Origin: Alphaproteobacteria bacterium | GTDB lineage: Bacteria; Pseudomonadota; Alphaproteobacteria; Reyranellales; Reyranellaceae | Assembly (NCBI GenBank): GCA_013290035.1 | Contig: JABCYT010000194.1 | Span: 1 to 6,646, forward strand | DNA: 6,646 nucleotides | Reading direction: 5' to 3' | Shown: piece after piece, positions 1 through 5,413 of the stretch | Layout: each line of letters begins with the position of its first letter | How positions within the stretch are numbered: the first letter of the stretch is position 1 | Notes under the pieces: model-generated | Database searches by the model: none | The model's input: the letters and a program-made list of their open reading frames with translations, nothing else | Told to the model about the DNA's origin: nothing | Made by a program: the position numbers and the translations under genes

Positions 1-1
1 C

Positions 2-433
2 AGCTGGACGGACCGCGACATCACGCAGATCTGGTATCCCTCGCACGGCTTTCACGGCAAGAAGGGCGTGGTGCTCGGGGCCTATATCTCGCGCCAGACC
101 CCCGGTTTGAAGTTCACTGCCATGACCCCCGCCGAACGGCATGCGGCGGCGATTGCGGATGGCGAACGGCTTCATCCCGGCTACAGCAAGCTCGTCGGAC
201 CGGCGGCGTCAGTTGCCTGGGCAAAGATTCCCTACTCGCTCGGCGCCTGGATCGAATGGGATGCCGTCTCGGGCGCGCGCCAAGCGGCCTATCCCGTCCT
301 GCTTGCCGGCGACGGGCCATTTTACTTTGCCGGCGAGCATATGAGCTATATCAATGCCTGGCAGGAAGGCGCCGTGCAGTCGGCACACTACACGGTCTCT
401 CAAATCGCCGAACGGGTCGGAGTGAAGCCATGA
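2..433 (+). CDS. Flavin monoamine oxidase family protein, C-terminal part only (5' end outside window)
   Basis: The reading frame is open from the first bases to TGA at 431-433, giving 143 visible residues and no start inside the window. The diagnostic part is the C-terminal FAD-binding segment of the amine oxidase family: FAGEH at visible residues 109-113, followed by NAWQEGAVQSAH. In this family that segment contacts the flavin and carries an aromatic residue of the substrate cage, here probably the Trp at visible residue 120. Family members oxidise primary or secondary amines or L-amino acids to imines, reducing O2 to H2O2. The substrate cannot be told from this fragment. The N-terminal Rossmann GxGxxG region must lie upstream. 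The stop overlaps the next gene's start as ATGA, so the two genes are probably one transcript and translationally coupled. Family assignment is firm; specificity is unknown. Confidence 0.85.
   Translation, partial: SWTDRDITQIWYPSHGFHGKKGVVLGAYISRQTPGLKFTAMTPAERHAAAIADGERLHPGYSKLVGPAASVAWAKIPYSLGAWIEWDAVSGARQAAYPVLLAGDGPFYFAGEHMSYINAWQEGAVQSAHYTVSQIAERVGVKP
418..422 (+). promoter_or_regulatory. Ribosome binding site for LLM1, inside the preceding gene
   Basis: CGGAG lies seven bases before ATG 430, within the last codons of the amine oxidase gene. It supports ATG 430 over the in-frame ATG at 256, which would need a 174-base overlap with the oxidase gene. Confidence 0.6.
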
Positions 434-1299
434 AAATCGGAGTCTTCTCCACCTTCATGTCGCCGCAGGCGACACCGCAGATGATCCGCGACTTCGGCCG
501 CCGCGCCGAGGGCATGGGGCTCGACTCGATCTGGATGGGCGAGCACGTCGCCCTGTTCGACAAGAACACCTACGGCTATCCCGGCTCGAAGGATGGGCGC
601 ATTCCGGTTCCGGAAGGTGGCGGCATGCTCGATGTGACAGCCACCTTCGGATTCCTCGCCGCCGCGACGACCAAGGTGCGGCTGGGCACCGGGGTCGCCC
701 TCGTGCCGCAGCGCAATCCGATCTACACCGCCAAGGAAATGTGCACGCTCGACTGGCTGAGCGACGGACGCATCGATTTCGGCATCGGCGTCGGCTGGAA
801 CAAGGAGGAAGTCGAGGCCTGCGGCTATCGCTGGGAAGACCGCGGCGCACGCTGCGACGAGTTTCTGGAAGTCATGCGCCGGCTGTGGACCGAGCCGTCG
901 GTCGATTTCGCCGGCAAATGGGTGAAGTTCGAGACCTGCCGGATCGATCCCAAGCCGATCCAGAAGCCGCACGTGCCGATCATCGTCGGCGGCTACGCCG
1001 ACGCCGCCTTCCGCCGCGCCGTTCGCTTCGGCGCCGGCTGGTACGGCTTCAACCTCGACCCGGCCCGCACCCGGCAGATGCTCGAGAAGCTTGACGCCGC
1101 GTTCGCGAAAGCCGGCCGCAAGCGCGGCAAGGAGTTCGAGATCATCATCACCCCGCCCATGACGATGGCGGCCGACGCGCTCAAGGAATATGCCGCGCTA
1201 GGCGTCGACCGCCTGGTGGTGAACCTGGGCAGCCAACGGCCCGAGAAGGTAGATCAGCGCCTGCCGGAGATCGACAGACTGGTGAAGATGGCGGCGTGA
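430..1299 (+). CDS. LLM-class flavin- or F420-dependent oxidoreductase (luciferase-like monooxygenase), LLM1
   Basis: The product has 289 residues, a normal length for the short TIGR03619-like branch of the bacterial luciferase superfamily. It starts with the typical beta-strand MKIGVFS and shows GMGLDSIWMGEHV (about 29-40), the strand VRLGTGVALVPQRNP (83-97), SDGRIDFGIGVGWN (111-124), RLWTEPSVDFAGK (151-163) and DPKPIQKPHVPIIVGG (173-188), all landmarks of the TIM-barrel fold. Members bind FMN or F420 and catalyse monooxygenation or hydride transfer; the sequence does not decide the cofactor, and no flavin reductase gene is visible. ATG 430 is chosen because it overlaps the upstream stop (ATGA), has CGGAG seven bases before it and matches the family N-terminus. 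Coupling suggests it acts with the amine oxidase. It is related to LLM2 (5414-6367) across these motifs but clearly diverged, so the pair is not a recent duplication. Confidence 0.88.
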   Translation: MKIGVFSTFMSPQATPQMIRDFGRRAEGMGLDSIWMGEHVALFDKNTYGYPGSKDGRIPVPEGGGMLDVTATFGFLAAATTKVRLGTGVALVPQRNPIYTAKEMCTLDWLSDGRIDFGIGVGWNKEEVEACGYRWEDRGARCDEFLEVMRRLWTEPSVDFAGKWVKFETCRIDPKPIQKPHVPIIVGGYADAAFRRAVRFGAGWYGFNLDPARTRQMLEKLDAAFAKAGRKRGKEFEIIITPPMTMAADALKEYAALGVDRLVVNLGSQRPEKVDQRLPEIDRLVKMAA

Positions 1300-1314
1300 G
1301 CGTCAGCTCACGCC
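1293..1314. terminator. Perfect hairpin spanning both convergent stop codons, possible bidirectional terminator
   Basis: GGCGTGAGC (1293-1301) and GCTCACGCC (1306-1314) form a perfect 9-bp GC-rich inverted repeat with a four-base GTCA loop. LLM1 (plus) and the rhodanese (minus) converge here, and their stops, TGA 1297-1299 and the complement of TCA 1308-1310, occupy mirror positions in the two arms. The plus side is followed by CTTGTCG and the minus side by GCC, so neither has a proper run of U. It would be at best a weak intrinsic terminator, or a structure protecting 3' ends. Confidence 0.5.
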
Positions 1315-1685
1315 TTGTCGACCTCGCCGCCTGAGTCCAGCCAGCCCTTGAAGCCGCCGAGGTTCCGCACGTTCGCGTAACCCATATCCTTGAGGGTCTT
1401 GCCGACCAGCGCTGCACGTCCGCCGGAGGCGCAATAGGTCACGACCGTCTTGGCCCGGTCGAATGCCGCGTCGTGCATGGGCGAGGCCGGATCGGCGCGG
1501 AATTCGACAAGCCCTCGCGGCACGGCGACGGCGCCCCGCACCTTGCCCGAGGCCACGACCTCGGTCGGTTCGCGAACGTCGAGAAACAGCACGTCGGCTC
1601 GGCCAAGCAGCCCCTTGGCTTCGTCCGGGCTGATTCGCGGCACGGCGGCTTCGGCTTCCGCCAGCATCGCCTGGACTGTCTTCAT
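1308..1685 (-). CDS. Single-domain rhodanese-like sulfurtransferase
   Basis: The product has 125 residues, the usual size of a single-domain rhodanese with a short N-terminal helix. It has no obvious signal peptide, so it is probably cytoplasmic. Landmarks are ISPDEAKGLL (18-27), the CH2A-type motif LFLDVREPTE (33-42), RGAVAVPRG (50-58) and the active-site loop CASGGR (85-90) with catalytic Cys85. The six-residue loop is the size typical of sulfurtransferases rather than of the related Cdc25 phosphatases. NLGGFKGW (108-115) is the conserved rhodanese ending. The enzyme would carry sulfane sulfur as a Cys85 persulfide and pass it to a thiol acceptor; donor and acceptor are unknown. ATG 1685 has a strong Shine-Dalgarno. 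It is the last gene of the minus-strand unit, 13 bases after the NTF2-fold gene. A link to the thiol-dioxygenase-like cupin at 4493 is conceivable but inferred. Confidence 0.93.
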   Translation of the reverse strand: MKTVQAMLAEAEAAVPRISPDEAKGLLGRADVLFLDVREPTEVVASGKVRGAVAVPRGLVEFRADPASPMHDAAFDRAKTVVTYCASGGRAALVGKTLKDMGYANVRNLGGFKGWLDSGGEVDKA

Positions 1686-1690
1686 GTGGC

Positions 1691-1700
1691 TTCTCCTTCT
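1691..1700 (-). promoter_or_regulatory. Strong ribosome binding site for the rhodanese
   Basis: Read on the minus strand, AGAAGGAGAA lies between the TAG stop of the upstream NTF2-fold gene (1701-1699) and ATG 1685, with AGGAG seven bases before the start. The stop overlaps the first two bases of this site, so ribosomes finishing one gene end next to the start of the other. Confidence 0.75.
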
Positions 1701-2073
1701 ATGCCGGCAGGCGCGTCGACTGCCAGGTCACCATTTGCCAGTTGCCGTTGCGCTTGGCGTAGACGTCGGTGAAGCGCACGCCGAACGCGTTGGGCGTGCC
1801 ATTCGACACGACCTTGATCTGGGCAATCCCGGTCAGCACCACCGTATCGCCGAGGTCCTGCGCCTTCACGTTCGACGGCTCGACGCCGGTATAGACGGTC
1901 GCCCCCGACACCATGGCGTCGATCAGGCTGCGCTTGGTGTCGAGCCGTGCCGAGGAGTGCGTGTACACAAGATCGTCGGCCAATACTGCTTCCAGGGTGG
2001 CGACATCCTTCTTGGCCATCGCCTGCATGCGCTTCCTGTCGAGATCGACGACCGTCTGCCCGTTGCCTGCCAT
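1699..2073 (-). CDS. NTF2-fold protein, SnoaL/DUF4440-like
   Basis: With ATG at 2073 the product has 124 residues, typical of stand-alone NTF2-fold proteins. The pattern fits DUF4440/SnoaL-like members: an N-terminal helical stretch (VVDLDRKRMQAMAKKDVATLEAVLADDLVYTHS, about 8-40), a middle helix with TKRSLIDAM (47-55), then beta-strands TVVLTGIAQIKV (77-88), FGVRFTDVYAKRNGNW (97-112) and the ending QMVTWQST. The fold makes a cone-shaped pocket used by ketosteroid isomerases, dehydratases, polyketide cyclases and some binding proteins; the activity here cannot be assigned. A TTG in frame at 2079 would add two residues, but AGGAGA (2086-2081) is eight bases from ATG 2073 and only two from the TTG, so the ATG is preferred. 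It lies 24 bases after the SMP-30-like gene and 13 before the rhodanese, which suggests a shared transcript. Confidence 0.82.
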   Translation of the reverse strand: MAGNGQTVVDLDRKRMQAMAKKDVATLEAVLADDLVYTHSSARLDTKRSLIDAMVSGATVYTGVEPSNVKAQDLGDTVVLTGIAQIKVVSNGTPNAFGVRFTDVYAKRNGNWQMVTWQSTRLPA

Positions 2074-2080
2074 TTTCAAT

Positions 2081-2086
2081 TCTCCT
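2081..2086 (-). promoter_or_regulatory. Ribosome binding site deciding the start of the NTF2-fold gene
   Basis: AGGAGA on the minus strand, with its AGGAG core eight bases before ATG 2073. The alternative TTG at 2079 would be only two bases away, which is too close. Confidence 0.65.
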
Positions 2087-2097
2087 GTGGTGTGCCT

Positions 2098-3009
2098 TCA
2101 ATTGAAATTGAGCTTCAGCCCGGGCTCCGGCCACTGCATGACTCCCAAGCGGCCCGAGTCCGACAAGGTGATGTACGCCGTTCGCATGTCGGGCCCGCCA
2201 AAGCAAATATTGGTCGGGTAGATATCCGGCATCTTCACTTCGCGCACGATCGAGCCGGCCGGCGAGATCTCGGTGATCATGCCGGTCGTGAGCGTCGCCA
2301 CCGCGATGTTGCCGCTCGCCATCACCGCCAGGCTGTCGAAACGCGCCCGCCCGCCCAGTCCGGCGATGTGCCGGCCGCCATGCGGCGCATGACCTTTGGG
2401 CTGGCGCAGGACGCCCGGACCTTCGACGTCGAATGCCCACAGCCGCGCGCCTTCGGTATCCGCCGCGTAAAGCACCTTGCCGTCGGGCGACAGGCCACAG
2501 CCGTTCGGGCTCAGCATGGGATAGGCAAGGCAGACGATCTTCGATCCATCCGGCAAGGCGTAGTACAGGCCGCCATGGTCGCGATGGCGGGCATAGCGCT
2601 TGCCGAGGTCGGTGAAATACATGCCGCCCGCCTTGTCGAACACCAAGTCGTTGGGCGCGCTGAGCTTGTGCCCGCCGCATTCGATGTAAAGCCTCGTGGC
2701 CGCGCCGGTCGTGCGGTCGATCCGCTGGATGGAACCGGACTTGTAGTCGGGATGCGGCCCCTGGCCCATCGACACGCCCTCGACGTAACGGCTGCCGCCG
2801 TTGTTGCAGCAATAGAGCGCGCCATCGGGCCCGACCGCGAGGCCGTTCGGCCCGCCGCCCGTCGCCGAGAACAGCGATACCTTGCCGTCCGGCGTGATGC
2901 GCGAGCACCGATTGTTGCGGATCTCCGTCAGGATCACCGATCCGTCGGGCATGACCACCGGACCTTCGGGAAAGCCCAGGCCGGTTGCCACAATACGCAC
3001 CTCACTCAT
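2098..3009 (-). CDS. SMP-30/gluconolactonase/LRE-like six-bladed beta-propeller hydrolase
   Basis: The product has 303 residues, a standard length for the SMP-30/gluconolactonase/LRE family. The divalent-metal ligands of the family are recognisable: Glu15 in GLGFPEGP (10-17), Asn120 in SAPNDLVFD (117-125), Asn169 in LSPNGCGLSPDG (166-177) and Asp225 in FDSLAV (224-229). The repeated blade motifs GPNGLAVGPDGALY (53-66) and PNGCGLSPDGKVLYAADT (168-185) confirm a propeller. Such enzymes hydrolyse lactones, including sugar lactones made by dehydrogenases, and occasionally other esters; the substrate here is unknown. There is no signal peptide, so it should be cytoplasmic. ATG 3009 directly precedes the conserved N-terminus and has a purine-rich AGAGGGG seven bases upstream. 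It is the first gene of the minus-strand unit and diverges from the FAD oxidoreductase at 3101. Confidence 0.92.
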   Translation of the reverse strand: MSEVRIVATGLGFPEGPVVMPDGSVILTEIRNNRCSRITPDGKVSLFSATGGGPNGLAVGPDGALYCCNNGGSRYVEGVSMGQGPHPDYKSGSIQRIDRTTGAATRLYIECGGHKLSAPNDLVFDKAGGMYFTDLGKRYARHRDHGGLYYALPDGSKIVCLAYPMLSPNGCGLSPDGKVLYAADTEGARLWAFDVEGPGVLRQPKGHAPHGGRHIAGLGGRARFDSLAVMASGNIAVATLTTGMITEISPAGSIVREVKMPDIYPTNICFGGPDMRTAYITLSDSGRLGVMQWPEPGLKLNFN

Positions 3010-3100
3010 CGCGTTTCCCCTCTCTCATTTTCCGGTTTATCCGCGCTACATTGGGCCACCGGATCGGCGAGGCCAATCCGAAATAATCGTGGGCCCGCCG
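3010..3100. promoter_or_regulatory. Divergent intergenic region with an imperfect dyad
   Basis: This 91-base gap separates the start of the SMP-30-like gene (minus) from ATG 3101 of the FAD oxidoreductase (plus), so promoters for both should lie here or in the flanking codons. It holds an imperfect inverted repeat: ATTGGGCC (3050-3057) against GGCCAAT (3071-3077), matching except for one extra G. This would suit a dimeric regulator. AATAAT at 3082-3087 is one mismatch from the bacterial -10 consensus on the plus strand but has no good -35 element at 16-18 bases. No convincing sigma-70 promoter is visible on the minus strand. Confidence 0.4.
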
Positions 3101-4429
3101 ATGTCTCCGCCTGTGCAGCCTGTCGTGAGTGATGAAAAGCTGCCGGGTTCGGCCGACGTCGTGGTGATCGGCGGCGGCATGGCCGGCAGCGCGGCCGCCT
3201 ATGCGCTGGCGAAGAAGGGACTTTCGGTCGCCCTGCTCGAGAAAGGCCGGATCGGCGGCGAGCAGACCAGCCGCAACTGGGGTTGGTGCCGCCAGCAGCA
3301 TCGCGACCTGCGCGAGCTGCCGCTGGCCATGAAGAGCCTGGAAATCTGGGGCGAGTTCGGCCGCGAGCTGGCTGTCGAAACAGGATTTCGCCGCACCGGC
3401 CTGATCTACGTCACCACCCGGCCGGCCGACCTCGCGCAATGGGAAGCCTGGACTCAGCGCGCGCGCGATCACCAGATGCACAGCCGGGTGTTGAGCGGCG
3501 CCGAGGCCAAGGCGCTGACGCCCGGCAGCACCGCCGACTGGATCGGCGGCGTGCACTCGCCGACCGATGGCCGCGCCGAACCCTCGCTCGCTGGTCCCGC
3601 CATCGCCGAGGGCGCGCGGCGGCTGGGTGTCACCATCCACCAGGACTGCGCGGCGCGCGGGCTGGTGACGGAAGCCGGCAAGGTCTCGGGCGTCGTCACC
3701 GAGAAGGGCACCATCCGCACCCAGGCGGTACTGTGTGCGGGCGGCGCCTGGAGCTCGCTGTTCTGCCGCCGGCACGGCGTCCGCCTGCCGCAGGCCAGCG
3801 TGCGGTCCACGTCCTTCGCCACCAAGGCCGCGCCGGCGGTGACCGAAGGCGGCCTGTCGATGCCTGACGTCACGATTCGCCGCAGGCTCGATGGCGGCTA
3901 CACGGTTGGCCTGGGCGGGCGCGGCCGAGTCGAGCTGTCGCCCCAGGGCCTGCTCTACGCGCGCCAGTTCTGGCCCACCTTCAAGAAGCGGCGATGGGGT
4001 TTGACCTTCGCCATCGGCCGCTCGTTCTTCGAAGGACCCGAGGCGTTCTCGCGCTGGTCGCTCGACGGAATTTCTCCCTTCGAACGGCAGCGCACGCTCG
4101 ACCCGGCGGCCGACCCCGCGCTGGTGCGATTGGGACTGACGCGGCTTGGCGAACACTATCCGGCGCTGGCCGGCCTGCAGGTCGCGCAGGCGTGGGGTGG
4201 CCTCATCGATTCCACACCCGATGCGATCCCGGTCATCTCGGCGGTGGACTCCCTGCCCGGCCTCTACCTCTCGACCGGCTTCAGCGGCCATGGCTTCGGC
4301 ATCGGGCCGGCGGCGGGACGGCTGGCCGCCGACCTGATCGCCGGCGACCCGCCGATCGTCGATCCCCATCCGTTTCGCTACAGCCGCATGGTCGACGGCA
4401 CCGACCTGGGCGAGCCCGGGATGATGTAG
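3101..4429 (+). CDS. FAD-dependent oxidoreductase of the DAO family (amino acid/amine oxidase or dehydrogenase type)
   Basis: From ATG 3101 the product has 442 residues, normal for the glycine oxidase/DadA-like DAO family. The Rossmann motif VVVIGGGMAGSAAAYALAKKG is at 20-40, with GGGMAG at 24-29 and ribose-binding Glu47 in ALLEKG. SRNWGWCRQQHRD (57-69) corresponds to the flavin-contacting segment after the dinucleotide fold. VLCAGGAWS (210-218) is the second FAD contact, and STGFSGHGFGIGPAAG (391-406), preceded by WGGLIDSTPDAIPVI, is the C-terminal FAD motif. Members remove hydride from amino acids or N-methylated and secondary amines and pass electrons to O2 or to a carrier. Whether this one uses O2 is unknown. 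No Shine-Dalgarno precedes ATG 3101, the in-frame GTG 3089 or the GTG 3125; ATG is chosen because it leaves a short 19-residue lead before the Rossmann strand. The in-frame ATG 2882 would overlap the divergent gene by 128 bases and is unlikely. Confidence 0.88.
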   Translation: MSPPVQPVVSDEKLPGSADVVVIGGGMAGSAAAYALAKKGLSVALLEKGRIGGEQTSRNWGWCRQQHRDLRELPLAMKSLEIWGEFGRELAVETGFRRTGLIYVTTRPADLAQWEAWTQRARDHQMHSRVLSGAEAKALTPGSTADWIGGVHSPTDGRAEPSLAGPAIAEGARRLGVTIHQDCAARGLVTEAGKVSGVVTEKGTIRTQAVLCAGGAWSSLFCRRHGVRLPQASVRSTSFATKAAPAVTEGGLSMPDVTIRRRLDGGYTVGLGGRGRVELSPQGLLYARQFWPTFKKRRWGLTFAIGRSFFEGPEAFSRWSLDGISPFERQRTLDPAADPALVRLGLTRLGEHYPALAGLQVAQAWGGLIDSTPDAIPVISAVDSLPGLYLSTGFSGHGFGIGPAAGRLAADLIAGDPPIVDPHPFRYSRMVDGTDLGEPGMM

Positions 4430-4430
4430 G

Positions 4431-4470
4431 TTGACGGGCGTCGTCGCCGCTTTAACGTGAGCTCGTCACG
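4431..4470 (+). promoter_or_regulatory. Possible promoter and operator-like dyad before the cupin-ferredoxin-LLM2 unit
   Basis: The 63-base gap after the FAD oxidoreductase contains TTGACG (4431-4436), one mismatch from the -35 consensus, and TTTAAC (4451-4456), a 4/6 match to -10. The spacer is only 14 bases, short for sigma-70, so a regulator may be needed or the match may be chance. Directly downstream is a perfect short dyad, CGTGA (4456-4460) and TCACG (4466-4470) around GCTCG, placed where a repressor could block initiation. This suggests the unit may have its own promoter. Confidence 0.3.
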
Positions 4471-4479
4471 GCCGTTTGC

Positions 4480-4485
4480 AGGAGG
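4480..4485 (+). promoter_or_regulatory. Consensus ribosome binding site for the cupin dioxygenase
   Basis: AGGAGG lies seven bases before ATG 4493, the strongest Shine-Dalgarno in the window. It rules out the in-frame GTG 4457 as the main start, since the site would then be inside the gene. Confidence 0.85.
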
Positions 4486-4492
4486 AAGTTCC

Positions 4493-5083
4493 ATGGCGCT
4501 CCCAACCGATGTCGCGGCCCGGCGGGCGCGAGCCTGCAAGACTTTCCTCGAGCAGGCGCATGCGGCCACGGCGGCGGAAGGCATCAACCCGTCAACGTTG
4601 CATGCCATCAAGCTGAAGCTGGTGGCCTTCGCCAAGCGCACCGAGCTGTTTCCGCTGGCCGACTTCGCCATGCCGGAGGCGCAGGCGCGCAACCATCCTC
4701 TGCTGGTCGAAGATAATGACGGGTACGGCCTCTATCTGACCATCAGCCTGCCGGGCAAGGAGGCGGCGCCACACGACCACGGGATCTGGTGCGCGAATGC
4801 CGCGATCTCCGGACGCGAACGGCACGTGTTCTATCGGCGCACGGATGACGGCAAACAAAACGGGCACGCGATAGTCGTCAAGGTGGGCGAGGTCGTGGTC
4901 GAGCCGGGCACCGGCATCGTGATGGCCGATCACGACATCCACAGCACCGAGGTGGTGGGCGATCGTCCCGCCATCGGCCTGTCGCTCTACGGTTATGCGC
5001 TGGCGCGGTTTCCGTCCGTCACATGGTTCCACCCGGAATATTCATCGGTGCGCGCGACTCCGTCTCGCCGGCATGCGGCGTGA
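4493..5083 (+). CDS. Cupin-fold protein of the cysteine dioxygenase/thiol dioxygenase superfamily
   Basis: The product has 196 residues, close to the size of cysteine and 3-mercaptopropionate dioxygenases. An N-terminal helical part (1-60) precedes a double-stranded beta-helix. Probable iron ligands are His94 and His96 in APHDHGIW (92-99) and His150 in ADHDIHSTEV (145-154), matching the three-histidine non-haem iron site of the superfamily. SGRERHVFYRR (106-116) follows as in family members. Lining up PAIGLSLY (159-166) by eye with the mammalian enzyme puts Tyr166 at the catalytic Tyr157, but Gly162 and Ser164 where Ser153 and His155 of the Ser-His-Tyr triad would be. The residue lining up with the carboxylate-binding Arg60 is Pro69. 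The protein should therefore be iron-dependent and may oxidise a thiol or related compound, but cysteine is doubtful. It is first in a tight unit with the ferredoxin seven bases downstream. It may alternatively be one of the predicted metal-dependent beta-helix enzymes of unknown substrate. Confidence 0.8.
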   Translation: MALPTDVAARRARACKTFLEQAHAATAAEGINPSTLHAIKLKLVAFAKRTELFPLADFAMPEAQARNHPLLVEDNDGYGLYLTISLPGKEAAPHDHGIWCANAAISGRERHVFYRRTDDGKQNGHAIVVKVGEVVVEPGTGIVMADHDIHSTEVVGDRPAIGLSLYGYALARFPSVTWFHPEYSSVRATPSRRHAA

Positions 5084-5090
5084 GGCGCTG

Positions 5091-5393
5091 ATGGCCCGCT
5101 CAGCGAAGACGTTCCAGGTCACCATCCGCAACAGCGGCCAGACCATCGCCTGCACGACCGATCGGACGATCCTGCAGGCCGCGATCGCCGCCGGCATCGA
5201 CTATCCCTACGCCTGCGCCACAGGCAACTGCGCGACTTGCGTCTCGAAGCTCGAGGAGGGGAAGGTGTCCCTGCTTCCCCATTCCGATGCCGCCCTCGGA
5301 AAAGCGCAGCTCAAATCCGGCCTGACGCTTGCCTGCCGGGCGCGCCCGCGCAGCGACGTGACGGTCAACTGGCTGGCCCGGGCGGGCGGCTAA
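5091..5393 (+). CDS. Plant-type [2Fe-2S] ferredoxin
   Basis: The product has 100 residues and a complete [2Fe-2S] cluster motif: Cys42, Cys47 and Cys50 in CATGNCATC (C-x4-C-x2-C), with the fourth ligand Cys82 in LTLACRARPRSDV. The N-terminal strand FQVTIRNSGQTIACT and the helix ILQAAIAAGI (27-36) complete the beta-grasp fold. The spacing and the ending TLACRARPRSDVTV resemble the ferredoxin domain of oxygenase reductases such as the phenol hydroxylase type more than photosynthetic or adrenodoxin-type ferredoxins. No NAD(P)H- or flavin-binding domain is attached, so it needs a separate reductase that is not in the window. It probably supplies single electrons to an oxygenase, perhaps one encoded beside it; this is inferred from position. 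ATG 5091 is preceded by GAGG five bases upstream. An in-frame ATG at 5073 would overlap the cupin gene's stop and add six residues. Confidence 0.92.
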   Translation: MARSAKTFQVTIRNSGQTIACTTDRTILQAAIAAGIDYPYACATGNCATCVSKLEEGKVSLLPHSDAALGKAQLKSGLTLACRARPRSDVTVNWLARAGG

Positions 5394-5413
5394 CCCAACC
5401 ACTCGGAAAAATC

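Noticed and set aside
1682..2908. 408-codon minus-strand open frame
   Set aside because: It covers the SMP-30-like and NTF2-fold genes in another frame, and its translation is Arg/Ala/Gly-rich low-complexity sequence with none of the conserved motifs of the correct frame.
1450..3132. 560-codon plus-strand open frame
   Set aside because: It lies antisense to three recognisable minus-strand genes (rhodanese, NTF2-fold, SMP-30-like), its translation is rich in Arg, His and Ala without family motifs, and it is a usual by-product of high-GC coding DNA.
3002..4369. 455-codon minus-strand open frame
   Set aside because: It is fully antisense to the FAD oxidoreductase, whose Rossmann and C-terminal FAD motifs are unambiguous on the plus strand.
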